Assembly (NCBI GenBank): GCA_964526035.1 | Contig: CAZGKE010000014.1 | Location: 1-39,357, forward strand | Origin: DAOMOD01 sp964526035 | Lineage (GTDB): Bacteria; Pseudomonadota; Gammaproteobacteria; Xanthomonadales; BPKI01 | Reading direction: 5' to 3' | DNA length: 39,357 nt | Part shown: in pieces, positions 17,401 through 25,299 of the stretch | How the letters are laid out: the number at the start of each line of letters is the position of its first letter | How positions within the stretch are numbered: position 1 is the stretch's first letter | Translations under genes and position numbers: made by a program | Notes under the pieces: generated by a model | The model's input: only the letters and a program-made list of their open reading frames with translations | Told to the model about the DNA's origin: nothing | Database searches by the model: none

Positions 17401-17429
17401 ACGGAAAGGCCTGGAATTCCGTCGAGTAG
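14418..17429 (+). CDS. Long exported Sel1-repeat protein
   Basis: 1003 residues from ATG 14418, with a signal peptide (about 1-22, ending 'PALAEQ'). The N-terminal ~250 residues are not recognised. From about residue 265 to 850 there are many Sel1-like repeats, clearest around 480-620 ('GMALGQYFHGRALDRGEGV', 'AAYLAEMYETGRGVTRDP', 'AWAFLGMRYEFGDGVERD'). The C-terminal ~150 residues are degenerate helical pairs. Sel1 arrays are alpha-solenoid protein-interaction scaffolds; here it is probably periplasmic. An ATG at 14394 would add MLKRRRPI in front and give a more basic n-region; the ribosome site is weak for both. The gene follows puuD by 112 bp on the same strand but has no evident functional link. 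Confidence 0.85.
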   Translation: MNKPLVYGCLGILLLASIPALAEQPPLESEAVGEASSEAQIAPAATPEAFRWFVFAEAVIAERFGSPRFGADACRRYAPWLDGMSDTDAGTAGVSWVRWRCAETAGATDEAERWRQTTASAMANQRISDHLSPGVARFAAGSMLDVNAIIDSMGLRALATHLRLSHAGQRLTQNVLVGGDRERLQELQFDLTAMAERLALLMAARDDDESSAAFYLQHPGTLLLASLQQTRGEAHDILVAEALDILARPGSGRHQDAEALLLRAAEAGSADAAYFLGKRMAVTDIDARRDEGQRHLEAAMNAGHGPAALALVALCEAGRLVCDDEASMAAIHTWLAQSYSPAEAAHRRAALHAEGDMLPDAQQRVRWLRQASEAGRTRAMLEFGLELLDNATAESRGDEGLAWIRKAAEAGDAQAIGHLVYELRRIDGVTDEVMQWMERGAEYGDAYSLYQYGLHLVDSKQGAADLERAASMYRRSAEAGMALGQYFHGRALDRGEGVAADPAAAARWFARAAAQGDQTSAAYLAEMYETGRGVTRDPARAVEMYRVAAEAGNIWAMTQLGRLLWNVDPPLQDLAQAEQWLVRAGKAGEAYAWAFLGMRYEFGDGVERDHARAFDYYRRCEESDSGHCLWLLGEALLQGIGTAVDRTRGIEVLERAVALGSKNARCTLGVALMQSAPMQGGADSEAAQRGVALASAAGEEGAVTCQEQMAMHELRNENEPAAIPWLERAAAEGSSFAQVNLVALRLQPDASAYAPEIGLRDGEACAATDARCAMILVRHYLWWSDPPDPEAARRWTLHAYQLGDYEATVDLALSEYYRDAPDDEQARVYLEALVDRDPDFAPLLARIDWHAGRHFEARQRLLLLDPGSVPLAAYLLSRWCAPPSDCPEPSMSLGDRVEHWQAEGNEGLANRVAWELAVDPRSDEADGAFAVELIRGIAAGHEEPWIRDTLAAALARAGHFDEACRIQTEVAVVVHGDIDATQRALFEERRAAFCDGKAWNSVE

Positions 17430-17609
17430 GAATGCAGGGCACCGTGTGACTTGGCATCTGATTGCCACGGTCGATTGATCAAGACCTGCGTTGCAAGAGA
17501 CCGCACGATGGCGCGTGCGTGGATTTTCGGGCATGGCGCGCCGTCATCGCGGAGATCATGGTGCGAAGAGACCACCTCTTCAGCTGTCCAGCGCCGGAGG
17601 AAGGGAGCG

Positions 17610-19250
17610 ATGACGCACAGCAGACGCGACCAGCAAGACCGGACCCGACTCTGGGGATTGATTCTTGGCGCTGTCGGACTGCTCGGTCTGGCATCGCCTG
17701 GCGCCGAGGCCGGGCCCTCGACTCCTGCACCGCTCGCCAAGTCGGGCACGACTGCACCGCAGATTTCCGGCCTGTGGTTTGATCCGGCGACGCAGGGCCA
17801 GGGCTTCAATCTGCAGATCACCGCGGGCGGGCTTTTCGGTTTCTACTACGGCTACGGCGAGGATGAACCACTGTGGTTGGTGTTCGATGTACTTCCGGGC
17901 GACGTGGTCTTGGGCGAGTCGATGCAGCTGGACGCGCTGGTTCCCCAGGAAGGTGTCTTCGGGGCACCGGTCCCGCCCGAGCAGGGCGGCGTGGCGCCTT
18001 GGGGAACCCTCACCCTGCGCTTTGATTCGTGCACGCAGGCGCAGGCCCGCCTGGAGGGCCTGACTGGAATACAGGAGTTCGATCTGATGTTGCTGGTAGG
18101 GATCGACGGGTTCGATCCAACCGACTGCTCCACGCCGGATGCGGCGGGACCGCTGGTCGATGCCACCGGCGCATGGTTCGATCCCACCACGTCCGGCCAG
18201 GGCTGGAACTTCGTCCAGACCGGCGTGGGCCTGATCGCCTTCTTCTATGGCTACGATCAGAGCGGCGCCCCGCTCTGGTTGATCACCGAGGAGATCCTCG
18301 ATATCGAACTCGGCGCTCCGCAAAGCTTCAATCTGCTCGCCGGCCAGGGCGGCAGCTTTGACAGCCCGGTTCCCCCGCAGCAGCTGGAACGCTGGGGAAC
18401 CGTCGAGCTGACGCTCGCCAGTTGCCGCAGCGGCGTCGCAGTCATTGCCGGCGAGGACGGGCAACAGGAACAGCAGCTGCAGATGCTGGTCGGAGTGCCC
18501 GGCCTGCCCGAATGTGTCCAGCCGGTCACCTTGAACGTCCTGAATGACACCGGCATCCAGTTCTGCGGCAGCGCCGGCTTCGGCAACAGCAACCCCTGCA
18601 TCCCCGCTCAGCCGCAGGGTCAGGACGCGCAGCACGGTCGCGACGCCCTGGCTGCGGCGGGCCAGCTCAGCAAAGTCGGCGCTGGCAGCGCCGGCTTTGA
18701 CTTCACCAAGATTTCCAACAGCGGCCACGCGCTGTCGGCGGAGGCGCAGCTTGGTCCTGGTCCGGATGACTGGGCCTGCACGCGCGACAACGTCACCGGC
18801 CTGATATGGGAGGTGAAAGTCGACGACGCAGCGCACCGCCGCCACGCGCTCCACGGCTACACCTGGTTCGATCCGAACAGCGTGGATGGCCACCAAGGCG
18901 CCGCCGGAAACACTGCCTCCTGCATCAACACCTTGGGTGGGCAATCCTGCAATACCCATCAATACAGGCAAGCGGTCAATGCCGAAGGCCTTTGTGCAGC
19001 GAACGACTGGCGCATGCCGACGCGTCTCGAGATGGAAAGCGTGATGGACTACTCGCGGACCGGACCCACCATCGATACCGACTATTTCCCGAACACACCG
19101 TCCGAGAGCGGCGCGTCCATCTACTGGACGGGACTGCCGCGCGCTGACAGCGCGGCCATGGCCTGGGCCGGGTTCTTCGACACCGGCGGCATCGACTACC
19201 GCGATCGCAGCAGTCCCGGCAAGGTGCGCCTGGTGCGCGCCGGACACTGA
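17610..19250 (+). CDS. Exported protein with tandem repeat domain and DUF1566 (Lcl C-terminal) domain
   Basis: 546 residues. ATG 17610 sits after a strong purine-rich site (GGAGGAAGGGAG). A signal peptide covers about 1-34. Two ~120-residue repeats follow: residues 53-173 ('GLWFDPATQGQGFNLQI') and 187-302 ('GAWFDPTTSGQGWNFVQ'), each with 'FYGY', 'PLWL', 'PVPP' and 'WGT' landmarks. 'LNDTGIQFCG' at 311 opens the DUF1566 part, continuing with 'TRDNVTGLIWEVK', 'DWRMPTRLEMESVMDY', 'YWTGLP' and the end 'KVRLVRAGH'. DUF1566 domains resemble lectin-like/FGE-like folds of surface proteins; function is unknown. The upstream 180 bp (17430-17609) hold no gene. The next gene, 23 bp on, is a second DUF1566 protein. 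Confidence 0.85.
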   Translation: MTHSRRDQQDRTRLWGLILGAVGLLGLASPGAEAGPSTPAPLAKSGTTAPQISGLWFDPATQGQGFNLQITAGGLFGFYYGYGEDEPLWLVFDVLPGDVVLGESMQLDALVPQEGVFGAPVPPEQGGVAPWGTLTLRFDSCTQAQARLEGLTGIQEFDLMLLVGIDGFDPTDCSTPDAAGPLVDATGAWFDPTTSGQGWNFVQTGVGLIAFFYGYDQSGAPLWLITEEILDIELGAPQSFNLLAGQGGSFDSPVPPQQLERWGTVELTLASCRSGVAVIAGEDGQQEQQLQMLVGVPGLPECVQPVTLNVLNDTGIQFCGSAGFGNSNPCIPAQPQGQDAQHGRDALAAAGQLSKVGAGSAGFDFTKISNSGHALSAEAQLGPGPDDWACTRDNVTGLIWEVKVDDAAHRRHALHGYTWFDPNSVDGHQGAAGNTASCINTLGGQSCNTHQYRQAVNAEGLCAANDWRMPTRLEMESVMDYSRTGPTIDTDYFPNTPSESGASIYWTGLPRADSAAMAWAGFFDTGGIDYRDRSSPGKVRLVRAGH

Positions 19251-19273
19251 CATCCCAGACACTGGAGACGATC

Positions 19274-19813
19274 ATGAAAGTCTTTCGATTTGCACCTGCC
19301 GCTTCGATCCTTGCCCTGCTCGTTGCGCCTGCCAGCGCACTCGCCTGCCAGAACGGCATCCCTCCACAGAACCCCGACCACATCTATATCGTGCACGACG
19401 ACGGCACCGTCACCGACACCCGCACCAGCCTGATGTGGAAGCGTTGCAGTGAAGGTCAGAACTGGACCGGAGCGACCTGCAGCGGAACCGCTACCGAACT
19501 CACGTGGCCGGAAGCGGTCAACGCGGCAAGTGCCAGCGACTATGCGGGCTACTCCGACTGGCGCCTGCCCAACGTCAAGGAGCTGGGCAGTCTTGTCGAG
19601 ACCTGCAGGACCATGCCGGCCATCAACGTCACCATGTTCCCGAACACACCGATGACACCGAACCCTTCCTACTGGACATCCTCTCCCACGCCGGGCATCC
19701 CCAGCGCATGGTTCATGGGCTTCGACCTCGGCTACTCATTGCGAAGCGGCCGTTCGGGACGAGTCAAGCAGCGTCTGGTCCGCGACGCGGATCAGCAAGT
19801 CGGAAGCTGGTGA
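19274..19813 (+). CDS. Small exported DUF1566 domain protein
   Basis: 179 residues with a signal peptide (about 1-24, 'APASALACQNG'). The rest is one DUF1566 unit: 'GTVTDTRTSLMWKRCSEGQN', 'YSDWRLPNVKELGSLVETC', 'NTPMTPNPSYWTSSP' and the closing 'GRVKQRLVRD'. GGAGA lies about 6 nt before the ATG. It lies 23 bp after a larger DUF1566 gene with which it likely forms an operon; the two look like related but diverged paralogues. Function unknown, probably periplasmic or secreted. Confidence 0.85.
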   Translation: MKVFRFAPAASILALLVAPASALACQNGIPPQNPDHIYIVHDDGTVTDTRTSLMWKRCSEGQNWTGATCSGTATELTWPEAVNAASASDYAGYSDWRLPNVKELGSLVETCRTMPAINVTMFPNTPMTPNPSYWTSSPTPGIPSAWFMGFDLGYSLRSGRSGRVKQRLVRDADQQVGSW

Positions 19814-19998
19814 AGGCGCACAGCACCTGAGTCAAGCAGGCGCCCTGCCGCTCTCACCAGCCTTCGCTCGAATCGTTTCCCTGCATGCCCGAAATTCAAG
19901 CAGTTCAATTCATGAGGTCGCAGTCCGTGCCCCCACCGGGGGTCTCTGATCTTCCGAAACCCCCCGCCCTCAGTGAAGCTGAGCTTGGATGGCAAGGT

Positions 19999-20430
19999 CT
20001 AGTCGGCGGGCAACTCGAGAAGCTGGGGGTAGTCGTCTCCCATCAATCCCACGGGCAGTGGGTCGTCCAGGCACTCGAGTTCCAATGCTCGATACTCGGG
20101 ATGCTCGACCAGGTTCAGCAACGTGCACTGCATGAAGGGTTCGAGGCCGTCGCTGACGCGGACACGTGTCTCCCACAGCAGCGGAGCGCCGTCTGGATGG
20201 ACACCAGGTTCCCAGTGGGGTACCTGGGGCAGCGCCGCGTGACTGGCGCAGTCGACGATCAAGCTTGCCACCGTGGCGCTGCGCTGGATCACATACTCGA
20301 CCAGGTCGCAATCAGAGAACGCATGGCGGCTGAGCGGCGTATCGATCACCACGAGCGATCCCTTTGCGTGGCCGGGGCTCGAGGCGGCGAGGAACATGAA
20401 GCCGGTGGCGGTCAGGAAGAATCGTTTCAC
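19999..20430 (-). CDS. Small exported protein of unknown function
   Basis: 143 residues from a GTG start (20428-20430) with CGGAG about 9 nt upstream. An N-terminal signal peptide is plain ('KRFFLTATGFMFLAASSPGHA'), then a ~120-residue soluble part with three cysteines ('SDCDL', 'VDCASH', 'MQCTLL', plus 'LECLDD'). No family is recognised. An open frame on the opposite strand (19885-20454) lacks a signal peptide or ribosome site, so the minus-strand reading is preferred. It is convergent with the DUF1566 pair. The 185-bp gap (19814-19998) holds only a weak CCCCC-ACC-GGGGG hairpin at 19930-19942. Confidence 0.65.
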   Translation of the reverse strand: MKRFFLTATGFMFLAASSPGHAKGSLVVIDTPLSRHAFSDCDLVEYVIQRSATVASLIVDCASHAALPQVPHWEPGVHPDGAPLLWETRVRVSDGLEPFMQCTLLNLVEHPEYRALELECLDDPLPVGLMGDDYPQLLELPAD

Positions 20431-20977
20431 GTGCTGGACTCCGGGGAATGGTGATGGAATGCCGGTGCCCCCACCCTGGAGTTACTCAGCTCCGCAGCAC
20501 CCGGCACGCACTCTTCCTGACTTTCATCGAGCTTCCCACCCAACCCATGTCCTACGGATGCCGGTCCTGGGCAAGGACGCGCCGTCGGGCGGAAAATCTG
20601 GTCATTTGCGATGCAAGGGTGATGGTCGGTTGCTCGACTCGCAGACGCGTACTCGCGCAACCGACGCGTTTCCGAAACCCATGCGCGCATCTGGATGTTG
20701 CGCCAATCGAACACTGCTGACCGACGACTCGCAGGGCATCCGCTGTCGGAGCCCAAACTTGTGTGACGCGAGAATGGGCGTCGGTCATGGTCATGTCTTG
20801 CTCGAAATGCCCGTTCGCATGGCAAACCCGACCGAAACCTTCGCAGAGCCTGTCGAAAAGCCGCTTTGCCGCGAAAATTTCGGCTATCCTGCCGGCCCTT
20901 CGGATGCGACGCGCGTGATCGCGGAGAGCGACTTCGGGAGCCCTGAGCGAGACGACGGACGGGACGTTGGAGAGGGG
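20431..20977. other. 547-bp intergenic region before the Ser/Thr kinase gene
   Basis: No convincing gene on either strand. The kinase frame is open through it, but the translated text has no family-like sequence before the Met at 20978. A locally AT-richer imperfect palindrome, GCCGCGAAAATTTCGGC (20868-20884), lies about 95 bp before the kinase start and is the best guess for a promoter/operator zone. It also holds the upstream region of the divergent small exported protein. Confidence 0.4.
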
Positions 20978-23605
20978 ATGAGCGGCGGCACCTGGCAGAC
21001 GGCGAAGCAGATCTTTCTCAGCGTGGTCGATACCGCGCCGGAGGCACGCGCCATCGCGCTGGACGATTCTGCGCTCGATCCGGAGATTCGCGCGCTGGTC
21101 GAGTCGATGCTCTCGGCCGATGCCGAACTGGAGCGTTCACCCGCTCACCCGGTGGCGACCGCGCTCGATGCCGCCGAGCACGCGGCGGACCGCCGCTTGG
21201 AAGGGACGCGCCTCGGCGCCTACCGGATCGTCAGATTGCTCGGGCGTGGCGGCATGGGTGTGGTCTACCTCGCCGAGCGCGAGCAGGACGGCACCTTGCA
21301 GCGGGTGGCGCTCAAGCTGGTCCGCAGCGGTGGCTTCGGTGCAGACAGTGCGCGCAGGTTTCAACTCGAACGCAGTCTGCTGGCCCGGCTCGAGCACCCG
21401 GCGATTGCCAGGCTGATCGACGCCGGCAGCATCGATGGACTGCCCTACTACGCCATGGAGTACGTCGATGGCGAACCGCTGCTTCACTACTGCGATCGCC
21501 TCGGGCTTGGTCTCGAGAAACGCTTGCGTCTGGTGCGTGAGGTCTGCGCTGCGGTGGCGTATGCGCACCGTTCGCTGGTGGTGCATCGCGACGTCAAACC
21601 ATCGAACGTGATGGTCGATCGCGACGGCCGCCCCAGACTTCTCGACTTCGGGATCGCCAAGGCGCTCGACGGCGAAGCCGCGGCCGCAGTCGACGAAACC
21701 GCCACGCACAATCGATTCTTCTCGCCCCACTGCACCGCTCCGGAACTGCTTTCAGGCGGCCCGGTCACTACCGCCTGCGACACCTATTCACTCGGCGCGC
21801 TGCTGTACGAGGCGCTGTGCGGAATTCCCCCGCTGCATTTCGCGACCGCGCGCATTGCCGATATCGAGGCGGCCATCCTGAATCAGCCGCCAGCGCGCCC
21901 CAGCGAACAGGTTGCGGCTCTGCCTCCCGAGCTGCGCCAGGAGATTGCCCGCAATCGTGGTTTGCCATCAGGGCAAGGACTCGTCACGCGGCTGCGCGGC
22001 GATCTCGACGTCCTGGTGCTGCGCGCGCTGGCCAAGGAACCGTTGCGGCGTTACCCCAGCGTCGATGCGCTGATCGAGGACATCGACCGCCATCTCGACG
22101 AAAGACCGCTGGTGGCGAGACCCGATTCGATCGGCTACCTCATCGGCAAGTTCGTACGCCGAAACCTCTGGCCGGTCGCCCTGACTGCAACGGCGACGAT
22201 GGCGGTGTTCGCCGTCGCCGCGATGGCCGTGCTGCAGGCGCACCGCGTGGCGGTTGAGCGCGACGTTGCTGTCAGCGAGCGCGCCAATGCCGAAAGGATC
22301 GGCGGTTTCCTGATCGATACCTTTTCCATGGCCGACCCGACGCGCACCCTCGGCGATCAGATCAGCGCGCGCCAGATCCTCGACCAGGCGATGCTGCGTC
22401 TGGAGACCGAACCGGACTCGGGCGATGCCGTGCGCTCGCGCATCCTCGGTACCATGGCGCGCGCCTACCTGGGGCTCGGACGTTCGCAAGAGGCCGAGGA
22501 CGTGGCGCAGCGCGCCGCCGCAGCTGCGCGAAACGACGACGAACGCGCGGGCGCGCACCGCCTGCTCGCCGATATTCTCAATGGCAGCGGCCGCTTCGAG
22601 GCCGCGCTTGAGCACGCCGAGCTCGCCCGCGAACTGCGCGACGACAGCGATGCGCGCGCGACGATGGCGCCGATTCTTGCCAATCTCGATCGCTCGGACG
22701 AGGCCGAAGCGCTGTACCGCGAGGTTCTGGCATCACGCGTTCTGCAGGGCGCTGATTTCGCGGCTGTAGCATCGGCGAGAACCCACCTCGCGCGCCATTT
22801 GCGCAACATGCGAAAGCATGAAGAGGCGCGAGTCCTCTACCGACACGCGCTGGAAGATCAGCGCCGCGTGCTGCCGCAGGCCCATCCGGCCATCGCCGAG
22901 ACGCTCGCCGGGCTGGGCTCGGTCGAGCGCGCGCTCGGCAATACGGAGGACGCGCTGGCGATGGTCGAGGAGAGTCTTGAAGTTCACCGAAAGGTGTACG
23001 GCGACGACCATCCGATAGTCGGACGCGCCTGGGGCTCACTCAGCAATGCGCTGGCCGCGGCCGGTCGCAATCGCGAGGCCACCGAGGCAATGACACGCGC
23101 GCTGGAGCTGATCCACCGATATCACGGTGAGCACAGCGCCATGGCGGCGATGGCCCACTACAACCTCGGTCGGATCCTGTACGAAAGTCTGCACGATCCC
23201 GAAGCCGCCGAGCCGCAGTTCCGCGCTGCCGTGGACGCCGCAGAGGCCTCAGGCGCAAGCGGCAACCTGCCGGTCTTCCAGCTCGGGCTCGCGGCTGCCC
23301 TGAATACGCTCGCGCGCCCTCAGGAAGCACGCCCGCTGCTGGAAGCGGCCCAGCGCAGCGAGCAGTCGCGGGGCGTGGCCGATACGCGCAGATCGACGTT
23401 CATCCTCAGCGAGCTCGGCGAATCGCTGCGTTTGTTGGGTGATTTCGAGCAAGCCGCGACGCTGCTCACGCAGGCGGTCGCGAAGTTCGGGGCCGGCGCA
23501 GACGAAGGCGCCGCGGCAACGCTGACCGCGCGCCGCCGGCTTGAAGCGGCTCTCGCTCACGATTCCACCCTCATCGACACCGCCACCGGCGGTACTGGAG
23601 ACTGA
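20978..23605 (+). CDS. Transmembrane Ser/Thr protein kinase with C-terminal TPR domain
   Basis: 875 residues. Kinase landmarks: Gly-rich loop 'LGRGGMGVVYLAE' (88-100), Lys113 in 'VALKLVR', catalytic 'HRDVKPSNVMVD' (203-214, Asp205), DFG at 223-225, 'CTAPELL' (252-258) and 'DTYSLGALLYEAL'. The N-terminal ~75 residues are the helical region usual in this TPR-kinase family. One membrane helix (about 398-420) separates the cytoplasmic kinase from about 450 residues of TPR-type helical repeats outside ('LGTMARAYLGLGRSQEAEDV', 'LGSVERALGNTEDALAMVEE', 'PLLEAAQRS'). ATG 20978 follows GGAGAGGGG. All catalytic residues are present. Such kinases often sit with an ECF sigma factor, and one is found convergently at 24388. 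Confidence 0.93.
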   Translation: MSGGTWQTAKQIFLSVVDTAPEARAIALDDSALDPEIRALVESMLSADAELERSPAHPVATALDAAEHAADRRLEGTRLGAYRIVRLLGRGGMGVVYLAEREQDGTLQRVALKLVRSGGFGADSARRFQLERSLLARLEHPAIARLIDAGSIDGLPYYAMEYVDGEPLLHYCDRLGLGLEKRLRLVREVCAAVAYAHRSLVVHRDVKPSNVMVDRDGRPRLLDFGIAKALDGEAAAAVDETATHNRFFSPHCTAPELLSGGPVTTACDTYSLGALLYEALCGIPPLHFATARIADIEAAILNQPPARPSEQVAALPPELRQEIARNRGLPSGQGLVTRLRGDLDVLVLRALAKEPLRRYPSVDALIEDIDRHLDERPLVARPDSIGYLIGKFVRRNLWPVALTATATMAVFAVAAMAVLQAHRVAVERDVAVSERANAERIGGFLIDTFSMADPTRTLGDQISARQILDQAMLRLETEPDSGDAVRSRILGTMARAYLGLGRSQEAEDVAQRAAAAARNDDERAGAHRLLADILNGSGRFEAALEHAELARELRDDSDARATMAPILANLDRSDEAEALYREVLASRVLQGADFAAVASARTHLARHLRNMRKHEEARVLYRHALEDQRRVLPQAHPAIAETLAGLGSVERALGNTEDALAMVEESLEVHRKVYGDDHPIVGRAWGSLSNALAAAGRNREATEAMTRALELIHRYHGEHSAMAAMAHYNLGRILYESLHDPEAAEPQFRAAVDAAEASGASGNLPVFQLGLAAALNTLARPQEARPLLEAAQRSEQSRGVADTRRSTFILSELGESLRLLGDFEQAATLLTQAVAKFGAGADEGAAATLTARRRLEAALAHDSTLIDTATGGTGD

Positions 23606-23606
23606 C

Positions 23607-24302
23607 ATGCGTACGCTCTGCTCACTCGGTGCCCTCCTGGGTCTCGCGCTGGTGCCTTCCCTGGCAGGTGCCCTCCCCGCCTGCGAATTTGACTTCCAGC
23701 CTCCGGCTCCCCAAAACCTCGGCGACCGCGGCTGCTTCATAGAAATCGGACCGAATGAGGGGCTTGCACCGCACTTCCTCACGATCGTTGTAGACCCTGA
23801 AGTCGACGACTACCTGGTGAACTTCATCCTGGACATTGGGGAGCTTCGCACACGCGATTCCGACGCCTGGTTCAACGTATTCGAGCTCGAGACTTTCGAC
23901 GCCGCCCATGATATCGACCGGATTTTCCGGGTCGAAGCAAACCGCCATCAGGAGGGCCACCCGCGCATCAGGCTGCGGCACCTGGCAGCACACGACTCCG
24001 GGACGCATTTCGAGGTGGTGCAGGAAACCGCGCTCGACGCGCTTGAGGCCTGCACCCGCATTCTCGGGCATTGGGAGCGCAGTGGGGCGCGCGCGGTCCG
24101 TCCAGTACTCCGATGGGAAGTGGCGACGGTGCGCGACTGTGCTTCTCCAACGGAATCTTTCCGGATTGAGGAGGTCATGCAAACGTCGAACGTCGGCGAA
24201 CCGGTGCGCCTCAGCCTGGGACGCCTGGGCGTCACCGGCGAAGTGGACGCGGCGGAGCAGGGCAAGGGCTACCTGAACCTGTTCGACCCATTTGACTGGT
24301 AG
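23607..24302 (+). CDS. Exported protein of unknown function next to the kinase
   Basis: 231 residues with a signal peptide (about 1-22, 'PSLAGALPAC'). ATG 23607 lies 1 bp after the kinase stop with GGAG about 8 nt upstream, so it is cotranscribed and probably coupled. The mature part has cysteines at the start ('PACEFDFQP', 'DRGCFIEIG') and later ('LEACTRILG', 'VRDCASP'). It contains an acidic beta-rich segment 'LTIVVDPEVDDYLVNFILDI' and ends 'YLNLFDPFDW'. No family is recognised. It could be a periplasmic partner of the kinase's TPR domain; that is inference from position only. Confidence 0.8.
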   Translation: MRTLCSLGALLGLALVPSLAGALPACEFDFQPPAPQNLGDRGCFIEIGPNEGLAPHFLTIVVDPEVDDYLVNFILDIGELRTRDSDAWFNVFELETFDAAHDIDRIFRVEANRHQEGHPRIRLRHLAAHDSGTHFEVVQETALDALEACTRILGHWERSGARAVRPVLRWEVATVRDCASPTESFRIEEVMQTSNVGEPVRLSLGRLGVTGEVDAAEQGKGYLNLFDPFDW

Positions 24303-24312
24303 TGACGCGCTT

Positions 24313-24339
24313 CCCGGGCGGGGACCGTCCTCGCCCGGG
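24313..24339. terminator. GC-rich hairpin between convergent kinase operon and sigma factor gene
   Basis: CCCGGGCGGGGAC (24313-24325) pairs with GTCCTCGCCCGGG (24327-24339): 13 bp with one wobble, realistically an 11-bp stem with a 5-nt loop. It lies 10 bp after the stop at 24302 and between two convergent genes. It is followed on the plus strand by a moderately T-rich stretch without a clean U run. A bidirectional terminator is the likely role. Confidence 0.65.
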
Positions 24340-24387
24340 CGGCCTGTCTCCGTGCTCTTGCGTTCTTGCGTCCTTGAGCAGCGCAGT

Positions 24388-24957
24388 TCAGCGCAGCCGT
24401 GCGTGCAGCCAGGCACGCGCGGCGCGCCAGTTGCGGACCGTGGTCGAAACCGAAACGTCGAGTACTTCGGCCGCCTCTTCCACCGATAGCCCAGCGAAAT
24501 AGCGCAGCTCGATCAGCCGCACGGCCTCGGGATCCTCGCGCTCAAGCTCGGCAAGCGCCGTCTCCAGGCTCAAGGCATCCGCAGGCTCGACGTTGGACGC
24601 CACGGCATGCTCGGCGACGCGGTCAAGGGTGATGCGCAGGACACCCCCGCCACGCTTGTCGCTCAGCCTGCGCTTGAGATGATCCAGCACGACCCTGCGC
24701 ACGACGCGGCTGGCAATGGCAAGAAAGTGTTGTCGGTTCTGCCAGTGCGGGCTCCGTTGCCCGAACAGCTTGATGAAAGTCTCGTTGGCGAGATCGCCAG
24801 CCTGAAGCGTGATCGGTCCCGACAGGCGATCCAGGTGGCGACCGGCAAGCGCCAGCACGCGCGGATAGAGCAGCGCCATCAGCTCACTCTCGGCCGCATC
24901 GTTGCCGGAGCGCCAGGCACCGAGCAGTGCGGTGATTTCCTGCTGGATTTCGGACAT
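24388..24957 (-). CDS. ECF-type RNA polymerase sigma factor
   Basis: 189 residues from ATG 24957. Region 2 is seen in 'AGDLANETFIKLFGQRSPHW' and 'FLAIASRVVRRVVLDHLKRR'. Region 4 helix-turn-helix is 'LIELRYFAGLSVEEAAEVLD' plus 'VSVSTTVRNWRAARAWLHA'. Length and motifs match the Sig-70_X6/ECF subfamily often paired with TPR Ser/Thr kinases. An upstream ATG at 25011 keeps the frame and would add 18 residues, but they do not resemble the family start. No anti-sigma gene is adjacent, consistent with control through phosphorylation by a kinase such as the convergent one, which is inference. Confidence 0.9.
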   Translation of the reverse strand: MSEIQQEITALLGAWRSGNDAAESELMALLYPRVLALAGRHLDRLSGPITLQAGDLANETFIKLFGQRSPHWQNRQHFLAIASRVVRRVVLDHLKRRLSDKRGGGVLRITLDRVAEHAVASNVEPADALSLETALAELEREDPEAVRLIELRYFAGLSVEEAAEVLDVSVSTTVRNWRAARAWLHARLR

Positions 24958-25299
24958 CGGTGATACTCGGACCAGGATGCCGTCACGCCTCGACGGCCAA
25001 GGACTGCCCATCCATCGACATGACGTTGCAGTGAGCCGATTCCCTCAGGCCTGCAATTCCGGCTGCTCCCAAATTTCGCCACCTGTACATCGGGTGCGGC
25101 GGACAGTCTAACCTGCAAGGCTTGCCACTCCTCAGCGGCCGCACGGAATGGCTGAAACAGAAAGACGAAAAAGCGGAAACGGCCAAGTCGGGGGGAGGAA
25201 ACGCGCCCGTATTGCACCTTCCAATGGCTGACCTCCCCGGTCACGCGTCGGCTCAGCGTCGAGGCAATGGGTGAGTGCCCTCGCCTTCCTCACCCGTCC
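24958..25299. other. 342-bp intergenic region upstream of the sigma factor
   Basis: No credible gene, tRNA or repeat was found. It separates two minus-strand genes, so it holds the sigma-factor promoter and the 3' end of the lipoprotein transcript. No recognisable -35/-10 pair or U-tailed hairpin could be assigned. Confidence 0.4.

Noticed and set aside
17441..17469. Hairpin with TGGCA/TGCCA arms after the Sel1 gene
   Set aside because: Short stem, no U run; could be chance.
19930..19942. CCCCC-ACC-GGGGG as a terminator
   Set aside because: Five base pairs with a 3-nt loop and no U tail; too weak to call.
19885..20454. A 189-codon plus-strand frame opposite the small exported protein
   Set aside because: No signal peptide, motif or ribosome site; the minus-strand reading has a plain signal peptide and a GGAG site.
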